Shown here piece after piece: positions 8,190 through 15,940 of a stretch of DNA of 64,000 bases. The stretch's first letter is position 1. Each line of letters opens with the position of its first letter. The notes below the pieces were generated by a model. It was not told the origin of the DNA and made no database searches. It was given only the letters and a program-made list of their open reading frames with translations. Both the position numbers and the translations under genes were made by a program. Source of the stretch: an uncultured Shinella sp. GTDB lineage: Bacteria > Pseudomonadota > Alphaproteobacteria > Rhizobiales > Rhizobiaceae. The stretch covers positions 4,850-68,849 of the forward strand of contig NZ_CAMLFY010000011.1 in NCBI RefSeq assembly GCF_946479415.1, read 5' to 3'.

Positions 8190-9223
8190 CAGGCGTGCCC
8201 CAGATAGTGAATGCCGACAAGGATGAAGGCGGCGATGAACAGTGTCTCCATGACGATGAGCGCGACAGCATCGCCCCCGACGTCCAGCACGCGGCGCAGC
8301 GAGGTGCGCATGCCGACCGCGACGATGCCGGCGAGCAGCGCCCAGCGTGAGGCTTCCGAGCCCGCCTTCGCCACGACCTCCGGAATGACGCCGAACGAAT
8401 TGAGCGCGGCGAGGATGAGGAAGGCGATGACGAAGCCCGGCAGCAGCGGCGGGCGCTTGCCGGTATCACCTTCGCCCTGCGGCACGTTGCGCAGCACGAC
8501 CGAATAGGTGAGAACGACCGGCGCCAGCATGGTGACGCGGATCAGCTTGACGAGCGTCGCCGTCTCCCCCGCCTCGGGTGAGACCGAAAATCCCGCGCCG
8601 ACGACCTGCGCCACGTCATGGATGGTGCCGCCGAAGAAGATGCCGGTCGCCCGCGCGTCGAGCCCAATATATTGCGCAAGGATCGGGTAGGCGATCATGG
8701 CCAGCGTGGAGAGCACCGTGACGGAGAGCACGGTGAAGATGAGATTGCGCTCGGAGAACTCGTTCTTCGGCAGCACGGCGGCAATCGCCATGGCGGCCGA
8801 GGCGCCGCAGATGGCAACGGAACCGCTTGTGATGAGCGCTAGCCGCCAGCCGCGCCCGAGTAGTTTAGCAGCCAGCAGGCCGAAGCCAATGGTGGCGGCG
8901 ATGGCGCAGATCAGGAGCAGGATCGTGCTTGCCCCAAGCCCGATTAGGAGATCGACGCTGATGCGCATGCCAAGCAGCGCCACGCCGATGCGCAGCACCT
9001 TCTTGGCACACAAATCGATGCCGGCGACGCACCGCCCCTCCTCCGAAAGGAAATGGAAGGCGATACCGAGCAGCAGCGCCATCAGCATGGCCGGCGCGCC
9101 GTAATGGTCGGAAAGGAACTGGGCTGCGACTGCCACCGCGGCGGTGACGGCAAAGCCCGGCCAGTAGGCGGAAAATCCCGAGGGCATGGCTCGGAAGCGG
9201 TCGTGGACGGAGGCGAGGCTCAT
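8189..9223 (-). CDS. YeiH-family (PF03601) putative sulfate/sulfite exporter of the taurine cluster
   Basis: The 344-residue protein has about ten hydrophobic segments and the family's hallmark stretches: RIGVALLGMRISVDL, SGSVAICGASAAMAIAAV and GGTIHDVAQVVGAG. Members of this family occur repeatedly in sulfonate-degradation clusters and are proposed to export the sulfite or sulfate released by Xsc; direct transport data are limited, so the substrate is an inference. ATG 9223 was chosen because homology begins at MSLASVHDRF; the frame is open to 9604 only as a shadow of xsc. It is coupled to pta by TGATG. A 12-bp hairpin separates it from xsc. Confidence 0.85.
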   Translation of the reverse strand: MSLASVHDRFRAMPSGFSAYWPGFAVTAAVAVAAQFLSDHYGAPAMLMALLLGIAFHFLSEEGRCVAGIDLCAKKVLRIGVALLGMRISVDLLIGLGASTILLLICAIAATIGFGLLAAKLLGRGWRLALITSGSVAICGASAAMAIAAVLPKNEFSERNLIFTVLSVTVLSTLAMIAYPILAQYIGLDARATGIFFGGTIHDVAQVVGAGFSVSPEAGETATLVKLIRVTMLAPVVLTYSVVLRNVPQGEGDTGKRPPLLPGFVIAFLILAALNSFGVIPEVVAKAGSEASRWALLAGIVAVGMRTSLRRVLDVGGDAVALIVMETLFIAAFILVGIHYLGHA

Positions 9224-9254
9224 GGTGGCGTTCCGTTCGCTTGGGCGTGAGACC

Positions 9255-9281
9255 TGTCCCGCCCGGCTGCCGGGCGGGACA
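9255..9281 (-). terminator. Intercistronic stem-loop after xsc
   Basis: The arms TGTCCCGCCCGG (9255-9266) and CCGGGCGGGACA (9270-9281) form a perfect 12-bp GC-rich stem with a 3-base loop between the end of xsc and the start of the exporter gene. There is no T run on the minus strand. Partial termination or protection of the upstream mRNA 3' end is more likely than full termination. Confidence 0.6.
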
Positions 9282-9291
9282 TTGTTATGCG

Positions 9292-11067
9292 TCAGGCGCG
9301 TTTCTGCGGGCGCATGTCGGCACGGTCGATGCCGGCAACCGGCACCGGCTTCTTCATGGCGTCGCGACGGAAGGGTTCGCCGAGTTCCTGGTTGAGAATG
9401 ACTTCCACGAAGGTCGTCACGCCGGCCTTCTGGTCCTCGATCGCCTTGGCCAGCGCCTCGGTCAGCGCCGCCGGCGTATCGACGGCGACACCCTTCAGGC
9501 CGCAACCCTCGGCCACCTTGGCGTAGCTGAGATTGGGGTTCAGCTCCGTGCCGACGAAGTTGTTCGAATACCAGAGCGTCGTGTTGCGCTTTTCCGCACC
9601 CCACTGGTAGTTGCGGAAGATCACCATGGTGATCGCCGGCCAGCCCTCGCGGCCGATCGCCCCCATTTCGTTCATCGAGATGCCGAAGGCGCCATCTCCG
9701 GCAAAGCCGACGACCGGGACGTCAGGGCAACCGATCTTGGCGCCGACGATCGACGGGAAACCGTAGCCGCAGGGGCCGAACATGCCCGGAGCGAGATATT
9801 TGCGGCCCATCTCGAAGGTCGGGTAGGCATTGCCGATGGCGCAGTTGTTGCCGATATCGGTCGAGACGATCGCTTCCTTCGGCAGGGCGGCCTGAATGGC
9901 CCGCCAGGCCTGACGCGGCGACATGCGGTTCGGCTCACGGGTGCGGGCGCCCTCGTTCCATTCGGTGCCCGGATCGTCGTCCTCGTGGTCCATCGAGGAG
10001 AGCTGCTGCTGCCACGCCGAGCGGGTCTGGTGGATTACCGCCTTGCGCTCCTCGCGGCCGGCATTGCCCGCTGAAGGCGACAGCTGCTCGAGGATCTGGT
10101 TTGCCACCTGCTTGGCGTCGCCGCAGATGCCGACGCTGACTTTCTTGGTGAGACCGATGCGGTCGGGATTGATATCGACCTGGATGATCGCGGCATTCTT
10201 CGGCCAATAGTCGATGCCGTAGCCCGGCAGCGTCGAGAAGGGATTGAGCCGGGTGCCGAGCGCCAGAACCACATCCGCCTTGGAGATCAGCTCCATCGCC
10301 GCCTTCGAGCCGTTATAGCCAAGCGGGCCGACGGACAGGCGGTGGCTGCCGGGGAAGGCGTCGTTGTGCTGGTAGCCGCAGCAGACCGGCGCATCGAGCC
10401 GCTCGGCCAGCGCCATGGATTCACCGATGGCCCCGCCGATGACGACGCCGGCACCGTTGAGGATGACCGGGAACTTCGCTTCCGAGAGCAGCTTGGCGGC
10501 TTCCGCGATCGCCTGCGGGCCGCCGGCCGGGCGCTCGAAGCGCACGATGGACGGCAGGTCGACGTCAATGACCTGGGTCCAGTAGTCGCGCGGAATGTTG
10601 ATTTGCGCGGGGGCAGAACCGCGCCAGGCCTTTTCGATGACCCGGTTCAACACTTCGGGAATGCGCGAGGGATCGCGCACCTCCTCCTGGTAGCAGACCA
10701 TTTCCTCGAACATCGCCATTTGGTCGACTTCCTGGAAGCCGCCCTGGCCGATGGTTTTGTTGGCCGCCTGCGGCGTGACCATCAAGAGCGGCGTGTGGTT
10801 CCAGTAGGCGGTCTTCATCGCCGTGATGAAGCCGGTGACGCCGGGGCCGTTCTGGCCGATGGCAATCGACATCGTGCCGGTCGCGCGGCTGAAGCCGTCG
10901 GCCATGATGCCGGCATTGGTTTCATGCGCGCAGTCCCAGAACTTGATGCCGGCCTTCGGGAACAGGTCCGACACGGGCATCATGGCCGAGCCGATAATGC
11001 CGAAGGCATGCTCGAGGCCGTGCATCTGGAGAACTTTGACGAAGGCTTCCTCGGTGGTCATTTTCAT
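9292..11067 (-). CDS. xsc: Sulfoacetaldehyde acetyltransferase
   Basis: The 591-residue thiamine-diphosphate enzyme cleaves sulfoacetaldehyde with phosphate to acetyl phosphate and sulfite. It has the three-domain layout of acetolactate-synthase relatives: an N-terminal PYR domain (HETNAGIMADGFSRATG, with the catalytic Glu of the HETN segment region), a central domain, and a C-terminal PP domain with GDGAFGISMNEMGAIG for magnesium-diphosphate binding followed by FRNYQWGAEKRN. The PYR segment GQNGPGVTGFITAMK and the NxWGAEK stretch are typical of Xsc rather than of acetolactate synthase. AAGGAA precedes ATG 11067. It sits between tauY and the exporter/pta pair, the expected place for the desulfonation step. 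Confidence 0.96.
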   Translation of the reverse strand: MKMTTEEAFVKVLQMHGLEHAFGIIGSAMMPVSDLFPKAGIKFWDCAHETNAGIMADGFSRATGTMSIAIGQNGPGVTGFITAMKTAYWNHTPLLMVTPQAANKTIGQGGFQEVDQMAMFEEMVCYQEEVRDPSRIPEVLNRVIEKAWRGSAPAQINIPRDYWTQVIDVDLPSIVRFERPAGGPQAIAEAAKLLSEAKFPVILNGAGVVIGGAIGESMALAERLDAPVCCGYQHNDAFPGSHRLSVGPLGYNGSKAAMELISKADVVLALGTRLNPFSTLPGYGIDYWPKNAAIIQVDINPDRIGLTKKVSVGICGDAKQVANQILEQLSPSAGNAGREERKAVIHQTRSAWQQQLSSMDHEDDDPGTEWNEGARTREPNRMSPRQAWRAIQAALPKEAIVSTDIGNNCAIGNAYPTFEMGRKYLAPGMFGPCGYGFPSIVGAKIGCPDVPVVGFAGDGAFGISMNEMGAIGREGWPAITMVIFRNYQWGAEKRNTTLWYSNNFVGTELNPNLSYAKVAEGCGLKGVAVDTPAALTEALAKAIEDQKAGVTTFVEVILNQELGEPFRRDAMKKPVPVAGIDRADMRPQKRA

Positions 11068-11102
11068 GGCGAGTTCCTTTCCTGGGAATTGATTTCAATG
11101 GG

Positions 11103-12503
11103 TTAGAGGATTTCGTCGCGCAGGTAGTACCAGCGGTACATGCCCCACTGGCCGAGCCGCCGGAACGGCGTCAGCAGCCCGTGGCCCGGCAGGGGGGAGG
11201 TGAAGATGGGGAGATCGAGCCCGGCGCCCTGGCCGGCGACCAGCTGCGCCATGCGGCGGCCGGCCTGGGCCGAATACATGACGCCATTGCCGCCATAGCC
11301 CATGGCGTAGAACAGCGCCTGGGCCGGATCCGGCTGGAAGATGCGCGGCATCATGTCGTGGCTGACATCCACCCACCCCCACCAGGAGTAATCGATCTGA
11401 ATGCCGCGCAGGATCGGGAACTTGCGGTAAAGCCCCTCCAGCAGGAGATTGAGGTGTTTCGGATTGCTGGCGTCGCGCCCCGTGATGGCGCTGCGGCTGC
11501 CGATCTGCACCCGGCCGTCCGGCAGCATGCGATAGTAGTGACGCAGCGTGCGCGTGTCGGTGAGCGGGATGCGCGCCTTGAAGTTCAAGGCATCCCGCTC
11601 GCTATCGGTCAACGGTCGCGTGACGACCGAGTTCGACAGGATCGGCATCAGGCGGTGCTTCGTCAGCGCGCTCATGCCCGGCGAGGTGTAGCCGGCCGTT
11701 GCGATGCAGACGGCGCGCGCCCGCACCGTGCCGCCGGGTGTGCGCAGGTAATGCACCCCACCCTTTGCCGTGCAATCGAGCACCGGGCTTGCGGTGTACA
11801 CCTTGGCGCCGAGCCGGCGGGCGAGACGCAGATAACCGAAGGCGAGCTTCGCGGCGTGGATGCCCATGCCGTCGGGCTCGTACATCGCCCCGCGCGCTTC
11901 CTCGTCACGCACGAAATCACTGTGGACCTCGCCGCGGGAGACCATGCGAGCACGGTAGCCGAAGGTGTCATTGAGCACGCGCACTTCGCTTTCGAGCGCC
12001 GGCAGCATCTTGTCGCGGTGCGCGATATAGAGATGGCCGCCGTCCTGAGGATCGCAGTCGATCTCGGGCTCGCGGACCAGCGCCCGGAAAAGCTCGAAGC
12101 CCTCGCTGATCTCGGCATGCATCTTGCGCGCGACATCGACGCCCCAGCGGGCGATCCATTGCGAGCGTTTCAGCCGGCCGGCGGAAATCTGCGCCTGGCC
12201 GCCATTGCGGGTGCTGCAGCCCCAGGCAACACTATTGGCCTCCAGCACGGTCGCCTTGATACCGTGCTCTCGTGCCAGATGGATGGCGCAGGAGAGGCCG
12301 GTGTAACCCGAACCGATGATGGCGACGTCGACATCCATGTCACGGGTGACGGGGCCGTCGTCCTCCGGTTCGGGACCGGCGGTGCCGATCCAATAGGTCG
12401 GGGCGTAGTCCTTGCCGGCGCCGGGGCTCGGCGCATGGTTGGGATCGTAGGCCGGATCGAAGGGTTTTTTTTCAGCCCTCAGGGGCATGGCGTGCTGTTG
12501 CAT
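11103..12503 (-). CDS. tauY: Taurine dehydrogenase large (flavoprotein) subunit
   Basis: The 466-residue protein is a DAO-family flavoprotein with a dinucleotide loop VAIIGSGYTGLSCAIHLA and a WGCSTRNGGQAQIS stretch like that of YgaF/PuuB-type amine oxidoreductases. The C-terminal FAD-closing segment is MGYGGNGVMYSAQAG. TauXY enzymes oxidise taurine to sulfoacetaldehyde and ammonia, passing electrons to a cytochrome-type acceptor. The assignment rests on family plus context: a SnoaL-like small subunit lies just upstream, xsc just downstream, and no taurine:pyruvate aminotransferase gene is present. The start is ATG 12503, with GGAG seven bases before it; ATG 12488 is an alternative. Confidence 0.88.
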   Translation of the reverse strand: MQQHAMPLRAEKKPFDPAYDPNHAPSPGAGKDYAPTYWIGTAGPEPEDDGPVTRDMDVDVAIIGSGYTGLSCAIHLAREHGIKATVLEANSVAWGCSTRNGGQAQISAGRLKRSQWIARWGVDVARKMHAEISEGFELFRALVREPEIDCDPQDGGHLYIAHRDKMLPALESEVRVLNDTFGYRARMVSRGEVHSDFVRDEEARGAMYEPDGMGIHAAKLAFGYLRLARRLGAKVYTASPVLDCTAKGGVHYLRTPGGTVRARAVCIATAGYTSPGMSALTKHRLMPILSNSVVTRPLTDSERDALNFKARIPLTDTRTLRHYYRMLPDGRVQIGSRSAITGRDASNPKHLNLLLEGLYRKFPILRGIQIDYSWWGWVDVSHDMMPRIFQPDPAQALFYAMGYGGNGVMYSAQAGRRMAQLVAGQGAGLDLPIFTSPLPGHGLLTPFRRLGQWGMYRWYYLRDEIL

Positions 12504-12519
12504 GGCTGTGCTCCGGCCA

Positions 12520-12906
12520 TCAGTAGCGGGGTTGCAGGACGGGGCGGTTCTTGCGGAACGCCTGCTTGCGCACGATCTTGCCGTCACGGAAGGTGAAGAG
12601 GTCGCATCCCTCGGCTTCGATGCGGCTGCCGTCGGCCGCCGTACCGGAGAAGGTCCATTCCGAAACACCGCGGTCACCATCGGCAAAATGGCTGTGATTG
12701 CCCCACTCGGCGTCGGGCATCGCCTTCCACACGCCGCTGAAGGCATCGGCGATCGCCTGGCGCCCCGTAAAGCGGGCGCCGTAGACCTCCGGGCCGCCGA
12801 CTGCATTGAAGATGCAGTCCTCGGCGAAGAAATGCATGACCCCGTCGATATCGTGCCGGTTGAAGGCGTCGAAAAGTGATTTCAGGTCGGTCGCGGTCAA
12901 AGTCAT
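12520..12906 (-). CDS. tauX: Taurine dehydrogenase small subunit (SnoaL/NTF2-like)
   Basis: The 128-residue protein has an NTF2/SnoaL fold pattern: an N-terminal helix with LFDAFNRHDIDGVMHFFAED, then the YGARFTGRQAIADAFSGVW loop and a C-terminal sheet. Proteins of this kind are annotated as the small subunit TauX when encoded beside the TauY flavoprotein. ATG 12906 has AGAGGA eight bases upstream, and an upstream in-frame ATG at 12954 lacks support. Its stop is 16 bases before tauY. The role of the small subunit is not established in detail; I infer complex formation from the neighbourhood. Confidence 0.82.
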   Translation of the reverse strand: MTLTATDLKSLFDAFNRHDIDGVMHFFAEDCIFNAVGGPEVYGARFTGRQAIADAFSGVWKAMPDAEWGNHSHFADGDRGVSEWTFSGTAADGSRIEAEGCDLFTFRDGKIVRKQAFRKNRPVLQPRY

Positions 12907-13005
12907 CGTCGTATCCTCTGCTGTCGGAAGGCATGGCTTCGCCGGGGACGGCAAATGCCGTCCTCACTGGCCGCCGGGCCGGATCAAATGGAGCGGGTGG
13001 AGGGG

Positions 13006-13833
13006 CTAGATGCGCCCCTTCCAGGGGATCAGCACCTTTTCGAGGTAGCGGATCAGAAGATCGAAGGCGAAAGCGAAGATGCCGATGATGAGGATGCCCA
13101 TGATCACGGTATCGCTTTCGAGGTTTTCAGCCGCATTCAGCACCATGAAGCCGAGACCACGGTTGGCCGCCACCATTTCGGCGGCCACCAGCGTCGTCCA
13201 GCCGACACCGATGCCGATGCGCATGCCGGTGAAGATTTCCGGAAGCGCCGCCTTCATGATCACCTGGCTGATGACCTGTCCGCGGGTGGCGCCCATCGCA
13301 TAGGCGGCATGGATCTGTTCCGTCGAGACCGAACGCACCCCGGCCCGTGCGGCAATCGCCATCGGCGCGAAGATCGCCAGATAGATCAGGAATACCTTCG
13401 GAAATTCACCGATGCCGAGCCAGATGATGACGAGCGGCAGATAGGCGAGCGGCGGCAGCGGGCGGTAGAATTCGATGATCGGATCGAACAGGCCGCGCAC
13501 GAAGCGGTTCACCCCCATCAGCACGCCGATCGGCACCGCCGTGACGAGGGCCAGCGCAAAGGCACCGAAAACGCGGCCGATACTGGCCAGCGTGTGCTGC
13601 CAGAGCGTGGAGTTGGAAACCCCCTCGGTCAGCGCCAGCATGAACTTGTCCCAGACAGCCAGCGGCGACGGCAGGAAGAGCGGCTTGACCCACCCGGATT
13701 CGGTGACGAGGAACCAGAGCGCGATCAGCACGGTGGCGGTCGCCAGGCTGATCATGCCGCTGGCACCCTCACCGGGGGCGCCGAAGATCCTGCCCGCCTT
13801 GGCGGGCTTGGCGCGAGTCACACGGTCAAGCAT
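13006..13833 (-). CDS. tauC: Taurine ABC transporter permease
   Basis: The 275-residue inner-membrane protein has about six hydrophobic segments and the binding-protein-dependent permease EAA-like loop (HAAYAMGATRGQVISQVIMKAALPEIFTG, within residues of the second half). It belongs to the SsuC/TauC family. ATG 13833 overlaps the tauB stop by eight bases, indicating translational coupling. It forms the channel for the TauB ATPase and the TauA binding protein encoded upstream. The SnoaL-like tauX gene begins 99 bases downstream. Confidence 0.93.
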   Translation of the reverse strand: MLDRVTRAKPAKAGRIFGAPGEGASGMISLATATVLIALWFLVTESGWVKPLFLPSPLAVWDKFMLALTEGVSNSTLWQHTLASIGRVFGAFALALVTAVPIGVLMGVNRFVRGLFDPIIEFYRPLPPLAYLPLVIIWLGIGEFPKVFLIYLAIFAPMAIAARAGVRSVSTEQIHAAYAMGATRGQVISQVIMKAALPEIFTGMRIGIGVGWTTLVAAEMVAANRGLGFMVLNAAENLESDTVIMGILIIGIFAFAFDLLIRYLEKVLIPWKGRI

Positions 13834-14638
13834 GGGCCATCTCCGGATTGCCGGATGCTCGTTCGTCGCCATAGATGATGCCCAGGACTTCCTCGCGCAT
13901 GCGGATGAATTCCGGGCTGGACTTGATGGCGCGGGCATTGCCCTCTTCGAGGAAGCGGCGATTGAAATTCAGTTCATAGGTATGGGTGATGCGGCCGGGA
14001 CGCGGCGACATGACGATCAGCCGCGAGCCGAGGAAGAGTGCCTCCTCCACGCTGTGCGTGATGAAGAAGAACATCTTGTTGGTGAGCTGCCAGACCTTCA
14101 GCAGCAGTTCCTGGATGGTTTCGCGCGTCAGCGCATCGAGCGCCGCCATCGGCTCGTCCATCAGCAGCATGGCGGGGTCGCAGGTGAGAGCCCGCGCGAT
14201 GCCGACGCGCTGCTGCATGCCGCCCGAAAGGTGGTAGATCATGTGGTTGTGGAAATCCTGCAACCCCACGAGAGCAAGGTTCTTGGCCGCCAGTTCCCGC
14301 CGCGCCGCCTTGTCGACACCGCGAAGCTTGAGGCCGAATTCGGTGTTCTCCATGACATTCAGCCAGGGCAGCAGCGCGTGTTTCTGGAACACGACACCGC
14401 GTTCGGCGCCCGGGCCGTTGACCCGATGATTGCCGAGCGAGATATCGCCGTCCGACGGCGCCATGAAGCCGGCCATCAGGTTGAGCAGCGTCGTCTTTCC
14501 GCAGCCCGAAGCCCCGAGCGCGACGACGAAATCGCCGCTGTTGATGGTGAGATTGACCCCCTTGAGGGCGATCACCGCCTGGTCCGAGTAGAGCCCCGGA
14601 TAGGTTAGACTGATATTCCTGACGCTAAGCGTTTCCAT
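13826..14638 (-). CDS. tauB: Taurine ABC transporter ATP-binding protein
   Basis: The 270-residue ATPase has Walker A GASGCGKT (residues 42-49), a Q-loop in VVFQKHALLPWLNV, the ABC signature LSGGMQQR, Walker B AMLLMDEP and the switch His in FITHSVEEAL. The C-terminal segment matches SsuB/TauB-type importers. It powers uptake of taurine by TauC with TauA. It lies in the tauA-tauB-tauC order on the minus strand, about 155 bases after tauA with a strong hairpin in between. Confidence 0.94.
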   Translation of the reverse strand: METLSVRNISLTYPGLYSDQAVIALKGVNLTINSGDFVVALGASGCGKTTLLNLMAGFMAPSDGDISLGNHRVNGPGAERGVVFQKHALLPWLNVMENTEFGLKLRGVDKAARRELAAKNLALVGLQDFHNHMIYHLSGGMQQRVGIARALTCDPAMLLMDEPMAALDALTRETIQELLLKVWQLTNKMFFFITHSVEEALFLGSRLIVMSPRPGRITHTYELNFNRRFLEEGNARAIKSSPEFIRMREEVLGIIYGDERASGNPEMAHA

Positions 14639-14748
14639 GCGACATGCCTCCCTGCACCTCAGTCACGGGTCGTATAGAGTTTTCACGCAATTCCGGACGC
14701 AAACCGCGCAAAGCGCCTCGGCGGGAACTGCTCTATGCGATGAAGGTG

Positions 14749-14775
14749 GCACCGGCCGGTTCAAGCGGCCGGTGC
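14749..14775 (-). other. Intercistronic stem-loop between tauA and tauB
   Basis: GCACCGGCCG (14749-14758) and CGGCCGGTGC (14766-14775) make a perfect 10-bp stem with a 7-base loop, 18 bases after the tauA stop. There is no T run, so it is probably an mRNA-stabilising or partial-termination element. Such hairpins commonly let a periplasmic binding protein be made in excess over its membrane partners. Confidence 0.6.
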
Positions 14776-14793
14776 AAGTGCGGCGGATGCGCG

Positions 14794-15810
14794 TTATTTC
14801 GCGGCCGCTTTTGCAAAATCGGCGTTCACATAGGGCGCGTAGTCGTCGAGCGCCTTGCCGATCTGCTTCTGCTCGACGAGGAACTTCGCACTTTCATTGA
14901 GCGCGCGCGTCGCCCCGCCGCCGAGCCATGTATCCGATGCCTGCTCCTCGGCATTCGGGAAGGACAGGAGGCCAAGCGCCTCGACCGTGCTCGGACCATC
15001 GCCGCCGATCAGCTTGACGATACCTTGCACCGGCGCGGAATCCACCGTCCAGGATGCCTTGTTGGCGTTATAGTCGGCGTAGGACTCCGCGAGCACCTTG
15101 GTGAAGGCTTCCATCAGCTTCGGGTTCTCCGCCGCCCAGGCCTTGTCCACCACCAGGCCATCGAAGGTCGGCACACTTGCTGCGCCGATGACCTCACTGT
15201 CGGAGATCGTCTTGCCGGTTTTCTGGATTTCCGACAGCGCCGGCGGCCAGACATAGGCGGCATCGATATCGCCGCGCTGCCAGGCGGCAACGATCTGCGG
15301 CGGCTTCAGATTGAGAATTTCGACCTCCTTCGGATCGACCTTCCACACCTGGCTCATGCCGACGAGCAGATGGAAATGCGAGGTCGAGACGAAGGGCACC
15401 GCAACCTTCTTGCCCTTCATGTCCTCGGGCTTCTCGATGCCCGAGCCGTTCCGGGCGACCAACGCCTCGGACTTGCCGATATTGTCGAGGATCCAGAAGA
15501 GCTGCAGGTCGACGCCGCGCGTTGCCGCAGCCGCTGTGCCGGTGGAGCCGATCACGCCGATCGGCACGTCGCCGGAGGCAAGCGCCGTCGTGATATCGCC
15601 GGCCGACGAGAACTGGCGCCAGTCGATGCTGTAACCCGCCTCCTTGGCGGCGGCGTCGAAGCGGCCGTCCGCGATGGCGGCCACGAAGGGGCCGACGATC
15701 TGCTGGTAGCCGACAACCAGCTGGGTTTCAGCGTAAGCCGCGCCTGACGCAAAAAGCGTCGCTACGATACTGGTCGTGGCCGCAAGGCCCTGAAATGTCC
15801 TGAAAAGCAT
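14794..15810 (-). CDS. tauA: Taurine ABC transporter periplasmic substrate-binding protein
   Basis: The 338-residue protein has a Sec signal peptide of about 27 residues ending in GAAYA before ETQLVVGYQ. The mature part is an SsuA/TauA-like two-lobe binding protein with QIVGPFVAAIADGRF near the start and GVIGSTGTAAAATRGVD in the ligand loop. ATG 15810 has GGAGGAAAG directly upstream, and the frame upstream of it is shadow. It is the first gene of the minus-strand taurine operon and is divergent from tauR; two TauR-like repeats lie 77-108 bases before its start codon. Confidence 0.94.
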   Translation of the reverse strand: MLFRTFQGLAATTSIVATLFASGAAYAETQLVVGYQQIVGPFVAAIADGRFDAAAKEAGYSIDWRQFSSAGDITTALASGDVPIGVIGSTGTAAAATRGVDLQLFWILDNIGKSEALVARNGSGIEKPEDMKGKKVAVPFVSTSHFHLLVGMSQVWKVDPKEVEILNLKPPQIVAAWQRGDIDAAYVWPPALSEIQKTGKTISDSEVIGAASVPTFDGLVVDKAWAAENPKLMEAFTKVLAESYADYNANKASWTVDSAPVQGIVKLIGGDGPSTVEALGLLSFPNAEEQASDTWLGGGATRALNESAKFLVEQKQIGKALDDYAPYVNADFAKAAAK

Positions 15811-15886
15811 GCTTTCCTCCGTTGATTGTTCCCAGCCGGTTTTCCGGTCTTGCACAGATAGAGATAACGGTGACGTAGCCCTTGCG

Positions 15887-15918
15887 TTATATCCAGTTTG
15901 GAAGTTGAATAAGTCCAG
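15887..15918 (-). promoter_or_regulatory. Tandem TauR-like operator repeats
   Basis: On the minus strand CTGGACTTAT (15909-15918) is followed 22 bases later by CTGGATATAA (15887-15896), that is, two direct repeats in the same helical phase. From memory, the TauR activator site of Rhodobacter capsulatus contains CTGGACTTAA, which matches the first repeat at 9 of 10 positions and the second at 8 of 10. The repeats sit in the tauA-tauR divergent region, where TauR is expected to activate tauA. Confidence 0.72.
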
Positions 15919-15940
15919 ATGATCCGTGGAGGAACCGGTC

